DNA from: Liolophura sinensis
Lineage: Eukaryota > Mollusca > Polyplacophora > Chitonida > Chitonidae
Assembly: GCF_032854445.1 (NCBI RefSeq)
Contig: NC_088295.1
Span: forward strand, 48,039,385-48,103,384
DNA length: 64,000 nt
Reading direction: 5' to 3'
Below are positions 35,500-46,658 of this stretch, one piece after another (positions within the stretch are counted from its first letter, which is position 1; each line of letters opens with the position of its first letter). A model generated the notes under the pieces. It was not told the DNA's origin. It was given only the letters and a program-made list of their open reading frames with translations, and searched no databases. A program made the translations under genes and the position numbers.

Positions 35500-35860
35500 G
35501 TTGTAGACATCCATGCATCGAGTCTGCATTGCAGTTGTTTATTAACTGCATCTCATCCTGAGGGATAATCCTGCTGCCTGGGAGTTAATCTGGACACGTA
35601 GCCGTCGCTTACAACCAAAGCCAGAGGCCTTTTCTTCTGTTGGCCACCACGATTGAGTCATTCCTGTGTTGACTCCTTATATCTGCCTGCTGCAGCGAGC
35701 ATTTGTTTTTTAACTTGCGTAACACAAGACCACAAATTCCCCTTGAGTACTTGACGACACCTTCCAGCTTTGTGGTTTGTAACCGATTCCGGTCTTGAGT
35801 GACGAATTTTCCCTTCCGCCAGAACTTTAAGCTATCTCACCTGGACTCAGTACATGAGAG
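35500..35860. promoter_or_regulatory. GC-balanced unique block, possible regulatory element
   Basis: Composition rises to balanced. Two Runx-like strings in opposite orientation (GACCACAAA near 35730 and TGTGGTTTG near 35772) and two AP-1-like strings (TGAGTCATT near 35654, TGAGTGACG near 35796) lie within 150 bases. No open frame of note. Regulatory function is inference only. Confidence 0.18.
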
Positions 35861-36160
35861 GCTTTCTTTTGCTTGTTCTTTACTTTATGCCAATGATTAA
35901 CATATTCGCACCAAAGCCATAATTTTTTTCATCGCATTCTACGTACATGTGTTTACACATTTACTTTCTTATTCTGTATATGTTCAGTTCGATGTTGGAT
36001 CGTTTATTTGGGACAGTGGTCCAGGGGAAAAGACAAAGTCCTTTTAAGATGAACGCAGAATTTTCGGACGAAAGAAGAAATGTCAGTGTAATTTAAAAAC
36101 ACTCCAAATAACGATTGTATCCATCTATGCTTTCATCACTTATCTCCAGTAAGACAATTT
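35861..36160. other. Unique AT-rich spacer, no gene seen
   Basis: No recognisable frame or repeat. It ends at the likely target duplication of the next SINE. Confidence 0.4.
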
Positions 36161-36173
36161 TAATATTGCTAAA

Positions 36174-36440
36174 GGGGCCTCTGCAGTCGAATTGATTATC
36201 GTGGCATCTTGGGGGAATGACCGAGGAGCCTATCGTCAATGCGGTAGCTGTGAGCTGAAGTCGAGCTCATGCTGGCTTCCTCCCCGGTCGTACGTGGGTA
36301 AGACTGCCAGCAACCTGCGGATGGTAGTGGATTTTCCCCGGGGGTCTGTCCAGTTTCCTCCCATCATAATACTGGCCGCTGTCGTATAAATCAAACATTC
36401 TTGAGTACAGCGAAAAACGCTAATCAAATAAGCAAATAAA
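36174..36440 (+). mobile_element. SINE family 1, full-length but diverged copy
   Basis: The head GGGGCCTCTGCAGTCGAATTG is degraded (A box lost), but CCTATCGTCAATGCGG, GTGAGCTGAAGTCGAGC, CCTGCGGATGGTAGTGG and a GTCGTATAAATCAAACATTC 3' domain are collinear with the intact copies. An imperfect target duplication is visible (TAATATTGCTAAA at 36161-36173, TAATATTGGCAAA at 36441-36453). It is older than the copies at 30.9 and 31.2 kb. Confidence 0.92.
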
Positions 36441-36453
36441 TAATATTGGCAAA

Positions 36454-39236
36454 TTTGTATGTATACATGATGCACAGTGTAACCAACTGCCTGATCAGAT
36501 GAACTCATTGTAAACTTTGACAACGAGGAAAACATGTAATTAATTATTCATAACAACATCAGAAGTATAGGGCAGTTTTGTTCGCAAACTGAGCGTATAA
36601 CGGACACAGTAAGGTATTTATTGCTGATATGCCAAATATTACCCTAAGAAACATATTCCAAAATGATGTGCGGAATCATATTTCATAACATATAGGCATG
36701 TTTGGGACAAACACAAGCCAGAATCTGTAAATATAACGGAGTCATTTATTTGATAGTTACTTCATCTGAATTAATTTTGTTTTTGTCTCTAGAAGTAGAA
36801 AAATAAGTTAGACAAGATCAATCACGTCTGTAATACAGCCAGGCGAAATCTTACAAAAGTTGTCATTTCGAAGTTGTTCTGAAAAGCTTCAAAAATAATG
36901 TGCTGTTATTAAAAGACACTCTTGTATGGTCGATAAACTAAGATCTTTCAACCCGTGTCCGTGATGACATATTTACCGTGAGATGAATGTAGCCGTGTTT
37001 GTATGCAGCTCTTTGCAAGAGGACCATTCGGTGCAGCGTTTCTTTGTTTATCACATCCCAGCTAATTCTTTGTTTTATTTGCACGGGTATCACAACAAAA
37101 TATGAAATATGATTTTCCCATAATCACTGTTTGTATGCATGCATGTCAAAGCCCAACTACATCAGGAATGTCAATGTTTCTGCACGGATGACGATCTTTG
37201 GTCTAATCCAGATTGTGGGTGTTCTTTCATTGTTCTTTTATGATTTTCTTTGCAGTTTATTCGTTTTATGTTATCTTCAGTTTTAATTTTGAAAATACAA
37301 TATATGTATAACTTTCAGGTGGGCGACATCTTCTGAAACTTTCTGGCGTAATAATCATTTTATTCCCGAGCTTTCAATGCCTTTTTGTCTTCGAAGCACA
37401 TACATTTTTTCCACTATACAATTCCTTTCCTTCAAACACCTCTTGAAAGATAACACGTGCTTAGAAAGAAATATTTATTAAAAATGTCAGCATTGACAAT
37501 GTTAAGAAATTACGAATTAGAGAGTATTTTTAGAGAGTTAAATATGTGTCTACTATATAGGTTGTCTTTTTATGCAAAGGAAAGACAAAGAAGCAAGTTG
37601 TTACTTTACCCTTTGGTAGGCCTAACGAGGAATCCCATATGGCTCTGACTAATGGGTGTAACATGTTCAACCGTAAATACATCTTGTGCTATTTTGCGTT
37701 TTTAAACATTTATTTGTTTGGCATATATGATATTATAGTGTACTGTTCTTCCACCGACTCTAACATAGTTTTCTGACCACCACTGTATAACCGAAAATGA
37801 TCCAAAGTGCATGGAATAAAAAAAAAAAATCACACGGATTCAAAGCAATACAATAACGGGTTTGTATACCTTTATACTCAGTTTAGATTTGTCTTTCAGT
37901 GAAATACTATAATAATATTGCAAATGGAAATATTTCAATATTTATATTAATTTTTCTGTGGACGGTAAACGATCTTTGCCCGTGGAACTGCATAGGAGCC
38001 TTTCCCGCGCAACGAGCTTAATCGTCTTATTGTTAAATAGCTTAGCTATACGATTTTCCACTTCACTTCCGGTTGGCCCTGTCAACAACAGGGCAGGCAC
38101 AATATTTGATTCGAGGGCAAACTGAAGTGTGAAATGTTTTAAGTGCAGTCTGTTTGCTGCGTGTAAATATTTTAAGGACTTGTTTTTGATTAAGAAAGTA
38201 AAGATATATGTCATCTGCTGGAGAGTACTGGGAACCAATGTATATAGTGCTCAAAGAGTAAATAAACACATAGAAATATGCAAAGGCACGACAAAGTCCA
38301 ACCCTATATAACTGATTCAAACGTACCAGACGCTGAGGTTTTTAACCCGGGGGGCATGCAAATCAAGTTAAGGTTACAGTTTGTTTGAACGCTTTGCTAA
38401 CGGATGGAAAGAGTGATTAAGAAATTCGACAATACATGACTGCTATACCCCAATGAAGACCGCCATGTTTGCGAATAAACCGTTGTATTCCGCTCGTGTT
38501 AGGCAAAAGAAAACAGTGCAGACTTCAACAATTGATACAGGTGGTTGAATGGTTACGTAAGTTGTATTAGACCAACTGCGATATTTCAAACAAACTGTAT
38601 GTACACTGCCTTCATTGCTCAGATCCGTTCATCTTAATATATATATATAGGCAGAAGCACAGCAAGTTGTGTGCGGGGACATGTGTGACAATCCGAACTG
38701 TAACTACGCGTGAAAACGAAATTAATAACCAATAATTACATGTAGTTACATATTATGAGTGATATGATTCAACTCAAAATAGACAGAATACCTATGTCCT
38801 CGACAAATTTGACCAGTGTAAAGTATAGCTTTATATTGCATTTTGAAGGCCTAAGATTTTAAACTTTAAAAATAAAACATTTTTGGGACATGGACATATG
38901 AACTTTACAGAAATTATGAAAATAATGTGTCCAGATAAAATGATATTTCTCTAATATGCCAAAAACATAAACTGTGTCCGTGGTCAAACTTGTGTACAGA
39001 TATACGTGATAGTCTGTTTGCCACAATGGATGATGGTTGGAAAAAGATGAAGTCAGGAATCATACTGTGAACAAAAAATGGTTCGTGTGGTCTCACATGA
39101 AATTCTTTGGAGATGGTTTAATTAGCCTTCTGTTAATGTGGCATAGATCTTGAGCGCGCTCTATACGAATGGAAATTTGTGAAAAAGTTCGTCAGTCACC
39201 TGCCAAAGCCGTGTAGTTTACTCCGAGCATTCATTG
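36454..39236. other. Long unique AT-rich stretch, no gene recognised
   Basis: Frames of up to 98 codons (37942-38238, minus) carry no recognisable domain. No SINE copy was recognised across about 2.8 kb. Confidence 0.4.
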
Positions 39237-39303
39237 ATTGCTGCATATAAGTGAAATAATCTTGAAATAACAGCCTTTAATACCACTCGAGTAATCAATC
39301 AAG
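39237..39303 (+). mobile_element. Possible SINE 3' relic
   Basis: GCATATAAGTGAAATAATCTTG, then CAGCCTTTAATACCA and AATCAATCAA, follows the order of the family-1 3' end with substitutions. It is short and diverged, so the assignment is tentative. Confidence 0.45.
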
Positions 39304-39317
39304 CTTTTTTCTTTCTT

Positions 39318-39363
39318 TCTAATTTAGGTTATATCTTTTCTTTTTTTTCTCTTTCTTTTTCAG
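39318..39363 (+). other. Canonical-looking 3' splice-site string
   Basis: A pyrimidine run of roughly 30 bases, nearly pure T and C, ends in TTTTTCAG at 39363. This is a textbook polypyrimidine tract plus AG. The following sequence has open frames of about 20-25 codons but no obvious donor, and no upstream exon was recognised. It could equally be a chance polypyrimidine tract. Confidence 0.2.
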
Positions 39364-39589
39364 ACGCAGTCTTGAATTTGCCACTGCTCCCCCACAAGTT
39401 TGTACTTGTCACTTACCACTAATATACGGAATGGACTAGTGCACGCAAATTCTGAGATTATAAATTTAATTTGATAAGGTCAAAGTGAGGACAGAATAGA
39501 TATGGCCGTCAGAACACCTGCCATATCGACATTTTCTTTCTCATTTAAGTAGAAGTTTGCCATGAAAAATGCAGTATCTTAATCCCTCG
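39364..39589. other. Unique spacer
   Basis: Short frames only. No repeat was recognised. Confidence 0.35.
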
Positions 39590-39890
39590 GCTAAAAGCGG
39601 CGTGGAAAATCCAATGAAGAGGAATAACAAGGGATTAGGTAGGATTTAGAGAAGGCTGTGATAATATCGTCTGAGGGGCCAATGTCGAGTGAAGCCTGGT
39701 CAAATAGTCTCTTTACCCACACGCAGAAATGCTCAGTGGTTTCGCAGCAAGCGAGATAAAGCCCAGCTACCTGGATACCGAGCTATCTGTAATTTTCCTC
39801 GATCTTTGGGAAGCCAGATAAATTATCAGCGTGTAGCGAGGTCTCAGCCTGGGATTTGAGAGAGGCCTGTATGTCTTCACATGTTGAAGT
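39590..39890. promoter_or_regulatory. GC-balanced block with clustered GATA-like sites
   Basis: Within 300 bases there are several WGATAR-like strings: GTGATAAT near 39658, GAGATAAAG near 39753, GCTATCTG near 39782 and the closely spaced inverted pair AGATAA (39816-39821) and TTATCA (39823-39828). A TCF-like GATCTTTGGG lies near 39801. The block is compositionally distinct from its flanks. Enhancer function is inferred and untested. Confidence 0.25.
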
Positions 39891-42800
39891 ACCTTATGTT
39901 ATGCTTTGTGAAGTGCAATCCTGTGCCGGCAGATTAGATTTTTATTAAAGGCGAAGTCCACTCAAAAGTTTCAGTAATCATCATTTGAGAGAACTTTTTT
40001 ATTTGCCCATTTCAGTGGCAAACGTTTACAAAAATAAATAAAAGCACTGTCAAATATTGGGTTTGCAATGGTAAGCCAGGCTGCAATAACACGTATTTCC
40101 AGTTTTCTTTACACCAGTATCCTGCCAATAAATATCAATAAAAACTAATCTCGCGGTTAATCCTGGAATATACATCATCTTAAATCAGCAATAATATTGC
40201 CTTAGAATTGTCATTGTTCTTTACATACAACTGTGGACTTTTGTCTGAGTTATAGTAAATCATATTTATAAATCCTAGAATGAAAATACAATATTTCTCC
40301 CCATTAAGAATTTTAAACGACATTCCAAAACGTGTATTGCATTTAATTATAGATGCTTGCGTTGTGAAAGCCATGTTTCAGAAACACGTCATGAAATCGC
40401 CTTGCATAGATGTTGTATTATAATGGAGTATATATACTAGTATGCCTCGGGTTTTACGTGCTGTTATTGTTTATTGGCGAGTCTATGTTTCCAAAGTGCT
40501 GCCGCCACTGAAGTATCATGCCGAAGACACAAGACATGACACCCCACCCAGTCACATTATGTAGACACCTGGCCAGCCAGTCCTGTTTCTTTGCTCTAAC
40601 ATCTCCAAGCCATGCAGAAACATGGTTTCATGTTTAAAGCGATCTGGGTTTTGTATTATAGTGGAAGGAAGGTTGACATATATACGTGTATACCATACTA
40701 ACTTATAAAAAGTTGAAAGTTTCAAATGATAAACGTTATTGATCCGGGACACTGTTGTGAATACTTTTGTATTGTCATCTACTGTCTCTATCTTCATTAT
40801 TGAGCCTTGGTTTTGAGTCCTATATATGCTAACATAATATCACAATACCGGAGGCGTGATACACCGGGAGCAATTAACTGGTTGAATAATAATTACTGTA
40901 CAGTGGTGTCCAGTGACAGAAAACGGTTCCGAAAATACAAGCCAAGCAAAACACAGTGCTTTGATAAATATGCGCTTACTGCTTTATAAATTGCCTCCCC
41001 TTACTAGTACTCTCTATTTGAAAGCGTTGCGATGAACTGGAAGCAGATGTGCGGTCTTTCACAGTGGGTAGACCATCTGTAAAATCTTGTCCTCTGACCG
41101 TCTGTTATCTTGTCCTCGATGGATGAGATCCAGACTTGTACATTGGCGGGTAGACCTTAAATTATATAGATCACATCAGTGGCATATTTGTGCATCGGTT
41201 CTTCTGTTGGTTTGGCTTAAATCCTGCTAAGGTCGCTCTTTATCATTGGATTTAAAGAATTCAAATACCAACAAAAGTTTATAAATGTACTGATGTTTCG
41301 TGAGCTAGAATGGCCACCTGTGGGTACAGCGAAAAACCTATGTTTATTTAACCGCCAGCAAACACATAGCTTGGCCCGATTCCGGCGAAACTCTTCAACT
41401 TTGAAGGAACAAAAGGATGCTCAGCAGTCTTCTTCCTTTTCCGTCATGTGCAAGATAATCCGAGTTTCGTAACAAATTTCTCAGTCCTATCTACTTTTTT
41501 CGTCTGATGTCTCCGAGGTAGTATTTTGTTTCCAGGGGAGATATTTAATTAAAGATTTAGTGTCTGTTAAAGGAATAAATATATGAAACATCGCAACCAC
41601 ATTTCGACAAGATATACCAGATTCCTGTGCCATTTACGCCGTGAAAAGAATGGATTTGTTAGACGCTAGATCATTCCGGGTCAGAGAGTTTATCACTATC
41701 CAATCAGATCATTATTTATTACCCAGTGTAAATGAAGTCAATTAATAACTGTGTGAGCAAGACGAGGGGATTGCCCACTTGTGGAAATGGGAACACTGAA
41801 ATCACAAAAGATACTCGCCGATATAAACTAAAATTTTTCCACCTGTTGAGAATATGCATTACATTTGCTTGTTCATTTCGATTACATCAGGAGCTTGGGA
41901 TATTTCTGAAAATTGGTGAATATGCTGGTCCTTTTCAGATACATGTATATATCAACGACTGTTGCGTTTATTCATTTCAGAGGAAGTACTTTATGTATTG
42001 TAGAAAGGAATCGGGGCATTTTCGGCCTTTAACATAACTTCACAGTGTGTGTACAGAAATGTGGTGAAGCCATAGATCATTTTCGAACCAGTGTAGAATT
42101 AAGCTCTACAAGTTTGAAAAAAGCAGTCCCGCTCGAGGGCAAACCCAGCATTGACTTGTATAGGTAACACTAACACGAAATAGACATTCCGAAAACAACG
42201 GTGGCCGTTCAATCCGTTAACAGCGACGTGCAAAGACTTAAATTACAACTGCATTTATTCTGTGCATGTCTGACTGTTATTCAATCCACTCAGTTCAAAC
42301 TCAATTCACGGATTTATCAATTGGATTTATACGATGACAGTCAGCTTTAAGAGTGCCCCTGCCCAAGGCTGGGGTTGAACTCTCACCTCGTACTTCACCT
42401 TTTGGTAATCTTAACACCTAGCATGTTAACACTCAACTTAGTCCCGATTCTCACGCAAGGAATAAATCTGCTGATTAGGAACGGACTCTTTCCGAGACAA
42501 TCGATTCTATAACGTTATATCAACAAGACGTTCCTAACAATCACCTACATAGTCTTTACGAATCAAAAATTGAATAAAGCTGTCATGGGAAGCTTCGTAC
42601 AAATGATCTCATCTGTTAGAATAAAATAAAATTAAAACGGTTTAACTTCAAAACATCCCGTATCTGTGTATTTCCACGACGAACCACTCTTTCTACACTT
42701 CATCGGGTTGTTTGTATTTCCTGCGTTAAGTGTAACTCGGAACTCGCCAGCGTTTGGCGATATCTGCTCCTGTCTCTGTGTGGTGGTTGTTTGTGAGCCC

Positions 42801-43654
42801 TTTGTTATGTAATCGTGATATAACAAAGAGAAAACGTGCTACTGCGGCTGTCAGTGCCACCGAGTTCGTCCCACACGAGTTATCTTTTCCTGTTGACAGA
42901 AAACCTAGTTTATCCTTGTGCCTGTGCGTGATTTGAGTGCATTTGACACAGCAATGTGAAGAATGGCGCAGCCTGTTGAGAATGTGATGCGAAGTACGCC
43001 TACAAGTTTTGAAACTAAAATAGCCAAAAAAGAAAGGCAAAGATATATTCTGACGAGGTTCTCAATAAAAGAAAGATAGAATTAATGTCCGGTGTTTTGC
43101 CAGGTAAACACGCATAATAATCCTTGTAAAAGAGCACGTTTTACGGACTAAGTGATTAAAATTTGGGGGGAAATATTTAATTAACAGAGAGCGCAGGTCG
43201 CTGTTGATTTTGTCCTGTTGCTGTGGACTTCAGGAAGTTGTAGATCAAAGGCATTTGCGAGCAGGTGCTAATTGGCACAGTGACGGCACACGTCACGAGC
43301 GTTGCACTCGGTGAGTACTTAACCCAAACGGTATTCGAGAAAACGAGCATGAGAACGATCTCAAAAACCAATTTGAAGGTCTCTTTTAAAATAAACCGTG
43401 GACTCACGTGGATAAAGACTCGTTGAGATAAAAGCATGGTACACGACATAGGGACGAAATTCCACGGCTTCTGTTTATAAGGGCATGCAAACTTCAATAT
43501 AGAAGGATTTGTACAAGGATTTCATGTTGATGGCTTTAAGTTAATCATGATAAAGACTATGTTTTGGGGACAGTAAAAATAGCGTTCACGGTCTAGAGAA
43601 AAGAACATCGCGACGGCCTGTCACAAGGGTTCATCCGACAGCCGTTCCACTGAC
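39891..43654. other. Long unique stretch, no gene recognised
   Basis: Frames up to 106 codons (43177-43497, minus) have no recognised domain. GGGTTGAACTCTCACC near 42372 is B-box-like on the complement but isolated. No SINE is clearly present. Confidence 0.35.
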
Positions 43655-43855
43655 AAATGGGGCCGCGCGTTCGATTCCAGGCCTTCCTGCTTGTGCTGAG
43701 GCTTTAAGTAAGAAGGATTATTATGTACCTGGCGAAGGGGAGTGGTTTCGTTGGACACTCCAGTTTTCTTCACCCATATAAGTCTGTGATGTAAAAACAG
43801 CTCTGATTACCCCATTACATGACAATGACATAAATAAATAAGAAATAAATTAATT
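43655..43855 (+). mobile_element. Probable SINE of a related family, eroded
   Basis: GCGTTCGATTCCAGG (B-box-like) is followed by GGGAGTGGTTTCG and GACACTCCAGTTTTCTTCACCC, the order of a SINE body with a CACTCCGGTTTCC-type core, then an AATAAATAAGAAATAAAT tail at about 43828-43855. No A box is evident. It may belong with the fragment at 24630-24742. No target duplication was found. Confidence 0.45.
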
Positions 43856-44632
43856 TCATAGATGATTTCTGTAAATTCTAGCGCGCAAGCTACTTTCTAT
43901 CGTATTTTGACCGAACAAGAGATATAATGTTAGAAAAGTGTTGGAAATTGAAAGGGATTGCGCTCGCCTACTGAAGCCTTTTAGTAAAACTTCTGGCATA
44001 CGTGTCTATCATATATTGGTCAGCTCAAGTGTCGTATATGTATGGACTGATGGCATTTGATGGGTTTATTTAGCCAAGGCTTCCCCACAGTGAGACGGCC
44101 GGTATGCGTCTCTCTCAACCCCTCGGATCCCCAGCCCGAACCACAGACTGAAGATTTTCTCACACCCAATGTTTTCTCTCATGTAATTCTAATCATCGCT
44201 GTCTTTATGTCTGTTATCTCAAGGCGATGTTGAAAAAATTTTCCATCGTCTCGATTTCGTATCATTCGGCGTCACAGCGAGAAAAGAAAATATTAGTCCA
44301 AGAGCATGCGATGCCGAACTAAACAATGCTGCATACACATATTCAAACAAGATACATCTGTTAGTATAAGACAGGTAGACCTATAGTCTGACTTGAGCAA
44401 AAATGTTCCGATACCACCATGGCAGGCGCCCATGACTACATTTCACAGTTATCGTCTTACATCTCGGCTGACATTTGGAACGGCAGAACAAACCACAATA
44501 TGAAGTACCATTTTATCTGGTTCATGGCTAATTCTTGTAAACTGTTGGCTTCCTTCCACTAGGCGGAAGTGAATGTAGCTCATTGCTCAAGATGTATTTC
44601 CTTGCAACGATAAGCATGAAATACACCATGGT
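43856..44632. other. Unique spacer, no gene seen
   Basis: Mixed composition with only short frames. No repeat was recognised. Confidence 0.4.
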
Positions 44633-44644
44633 TCAACTCCGACC

Positions 44645-44893
44645 GGGGCCTCCGTGGCTCAGCTGTTTAGCGCCCTAGCGCAGTGTATTGACCCCGAAGT
44701 CTTTCACCAATGCTGTAAGTTCAAACCCAGCTCATGCTGGCTTCCTCTCCGGCCGTAACTGGAAAGGTCTGACAGCAGCCTGCGGATGACCGTTGCTTTC
44801 CATCGGGCTCTTTCCTCCCACCATAATGCTGGCCGCCGTCGTGCAGGGAAAATAATCTTGAGTACGGCGTAAAACACCAATGAAATAAATATA
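44645..44893 (+). mobile_element. SINE family 1, near full-length copy with 12-bp target duplication
   Basis: TCAACTCCGACC at 44633-44644 and TCAACTCCGGCC at 44894-44905 flank it with one mismatch. The head GGGGCCTCCGTGGCTCAGCTG keeps the A box. The B-box region is altered (GTAAGTTCAAACCCAGC), part of the CCCGGG core is deleted, and the tail is short (AAATAAATATA). Moderately diverged. Confidence 0.93.
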
Positions 44894-44905
44894 TCAACTC
44901 CGGCC

Positions 44906-45259
44906 TTGGACATGAATATGGAAAGAGGTTTTTAGCTCAGCACTCTGACATGTGTGTGGGATATCTTTGGCTCATATGTAATCATTCAATGAAAATATTT
45001 GTCAGTAGCTGTATGTACGGAATCAAGCTCAGTACCCAGGCCGGAGACTTTGCGGGTTGAGAACGAAAATGCCTTAAAAATCCACTTCTGTGATTCTTTG
45101 AATATTATATTCTCAATCCCAATCAAAAGTACGCTTTTCATTTATTAACGTAGTAGGTCTGTCGTACTTAACGCAGACAAGAATACAGGTCAGATTAAAC
45201 GTGCATTTCCATCTTGCTTTAATTTGTCAGTGGGCCACTTTCAGACATAAACATCTCCT
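44906..45259. other. Unique spacer, no gene seen
   Basis: AT-rich sequence with short frames only. No repeat was recognised. Confidence 0.4.
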
Positions 45260-45560
45260 CTGGAAAAACTAAACTATTGTGACGCGAACCTTCACGGCCC
45301 CAGCAGGCGGTTTGCATCCTGAGTGTCTGAACTGCAGACGTCCGCCGGCGGGCCAATAAAAACAGCTGGCTTCATTTATGCCTCGCTGGATCGTCATTAA
45401 AAATACCCTATGGAAACAACGAGATGTCTGATGGGGATAAATGGCCCCATTTTGAAGCGGTCATCTCAGGCCACGTGTGGTATTATCTTACTATGCAATT
45501 CAGAGTCCCTACTTTGCACTGTGGATAGGAACGGCTTTCCGCTCGCCCCTTGTTACTGCA
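45260..45560. promoter_or_regulatory. GC-balanced block, possible enhancer
   Basis: A compact block with CCGCCGGCGGGCC, GGGCCAATAAAAACAGCTG (a posterior-Hox-like CAATAAAA next to a CAGCTG E-box), CGTCATTAAAAATA, GGGGATAAATGG and CCACGTGTGGT (E-box plus Runx-like). No open frame of note. This is the most motif-dense unique block seen by eye, but short motifs occur by chance and no conservation data are available. Confidence 0.22.
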
Positions 45561-46066
45561 AGAGGATGCCCTGAAGCTTGGGTGTAGGCCTTTGCAGATA
45601 GAAATCCACTAAAGTACCATTATAAAAAAATAACGTGTTTAGCCAGATTTGTGGGGAGGTCCCTTGTGGTATAGTCTCAGCAATTGTCTAGAAATGCTTT
45701 CGTTCTCCGAAGGGTATTGTATTGCCACTGAACAGAAACGCTTCTGCGTCGTTGGTCATCTAATCTGCTTTATATTCCCGAGATGGTAAATTGTTTCCCG
45801 AGCATCAAATACGTATTCGCGCGTGATTAGATGAGAACCAACGGTTATCGTATTTCTGACCTCTAAAACATCAAAGGTGAAAGAATCTTCACGTGTCCGT
45901 TATTCTTACACTATATTTAAATCGAACATGATGATGTGTTTAATAACATGCGCAGCCCTCCCATGGGTAAGGGTAAGGTCGCAAGGTCATTGATGTGTAT
46001 ATGACACCGTGGCCTATATATTATTGTAGATCATCTCTTCTCTTTGGATAAGATTTAAAGTGACAC
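45561..46066. other. Unique spacer, no gene seen
   Basis: Mixed composition. GGGTAAGGGTAAGG near 45965 is a tiny direct repeat. No gene is seen. Confidence 0.4.
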
Positions 46067-46366
46067 GTATGAATGCGGTAGTGGTTTTCATAAATTAGAC
46101 GATGTTACAGTATTCCATTTGATATGTATGAATGCGGTAGAGGTCTTCATAAATTAGACGGTGTTACAGTATTCCACTTGATATGTATGAATGTGGTAGT
46201 GGTCTTCATAAATTAGACGGTGTTACAGTATTCCACTTGATATGTATGAATGTGGTAGTGGTTTTATGTAAATTAGACGATGTTACAGTATTCCATTTGA
46301 TATTTATGAATGCGGTAGAGGTCTTCATAAATTAGACGATGTTACAGTATTCCATTTGATATGTAT
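46067..46366 (+). repeat. Minisatellite, five copies of a 59-bp unit
   Basis: Units contain GTATGAATGYGGTAGWGG, then TTCATAAATTAGACG and TGTTACAGTATTCCA. The GAATG string starts at 46071, 46130, 46189, 46248 and 46308, giving periods of 59, 59, 59 and 60. Copies differ at a handful of positions. A sixth partial start (GTATCACC) is interrupted. A family-2 SINE follows about 40 bases later. Confidence 0.95.
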
Positions 46367-46404
46367 CACCTTTACCATACACATCATCCCAATTTCCATC
46401 TAGC

Positions 46405-46658
46405 TGGTAATGGTGGCGTCATGGTTAGAGCGTCGGGAGTCTTGGGGTCAAATCCCATACCAGACTAAAAATGGTACTTGCTACTACTCGCTTGGCGTTC
46501 AGCACAGAGAGGTAACAGGAAAAAGGACTGGTTGGCCAAGTGTCTGTATAATATATCTGGGTGAGGTGTCATGTCTGACGTCTTGAGCATGCTACTTCAT
46601 TGACGGTAGCACTTTATGCGGCATGGAATCGCTCTGCCACAAGAAGACACAGCACATG
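46405..46658 (+). mobile_element. SINE family 2, near full-length copy
   Basis: The tRNA-like head has ATGGTTAGAGCGTC (A-box-like, about 46430) and TGGGGTCAAATCCCATACC (B-box-like, about 46443-46461). The body has TACTCGCTTGGCGTTCAGCA, GACTGGTTGGCCAAGTGTC, TGGGTGAGGTGTCATG and TCTGCCACAAGAAGACACA. I recall this body from molluscan/brachiopod SINEs; this is not verified. The 3' end is near 46658. No clear target duplication was found. It is distinct from family 1 in both head and body. Confidence 0.75.

Noticed and set aside
39619-39635. 17-base string AGGAATAACAAGGGATT shared with about 56175-56191
   Set aside because: Flanks do not align. One exact 17-mer shared between two sites in 64 kb is near chance expectation.
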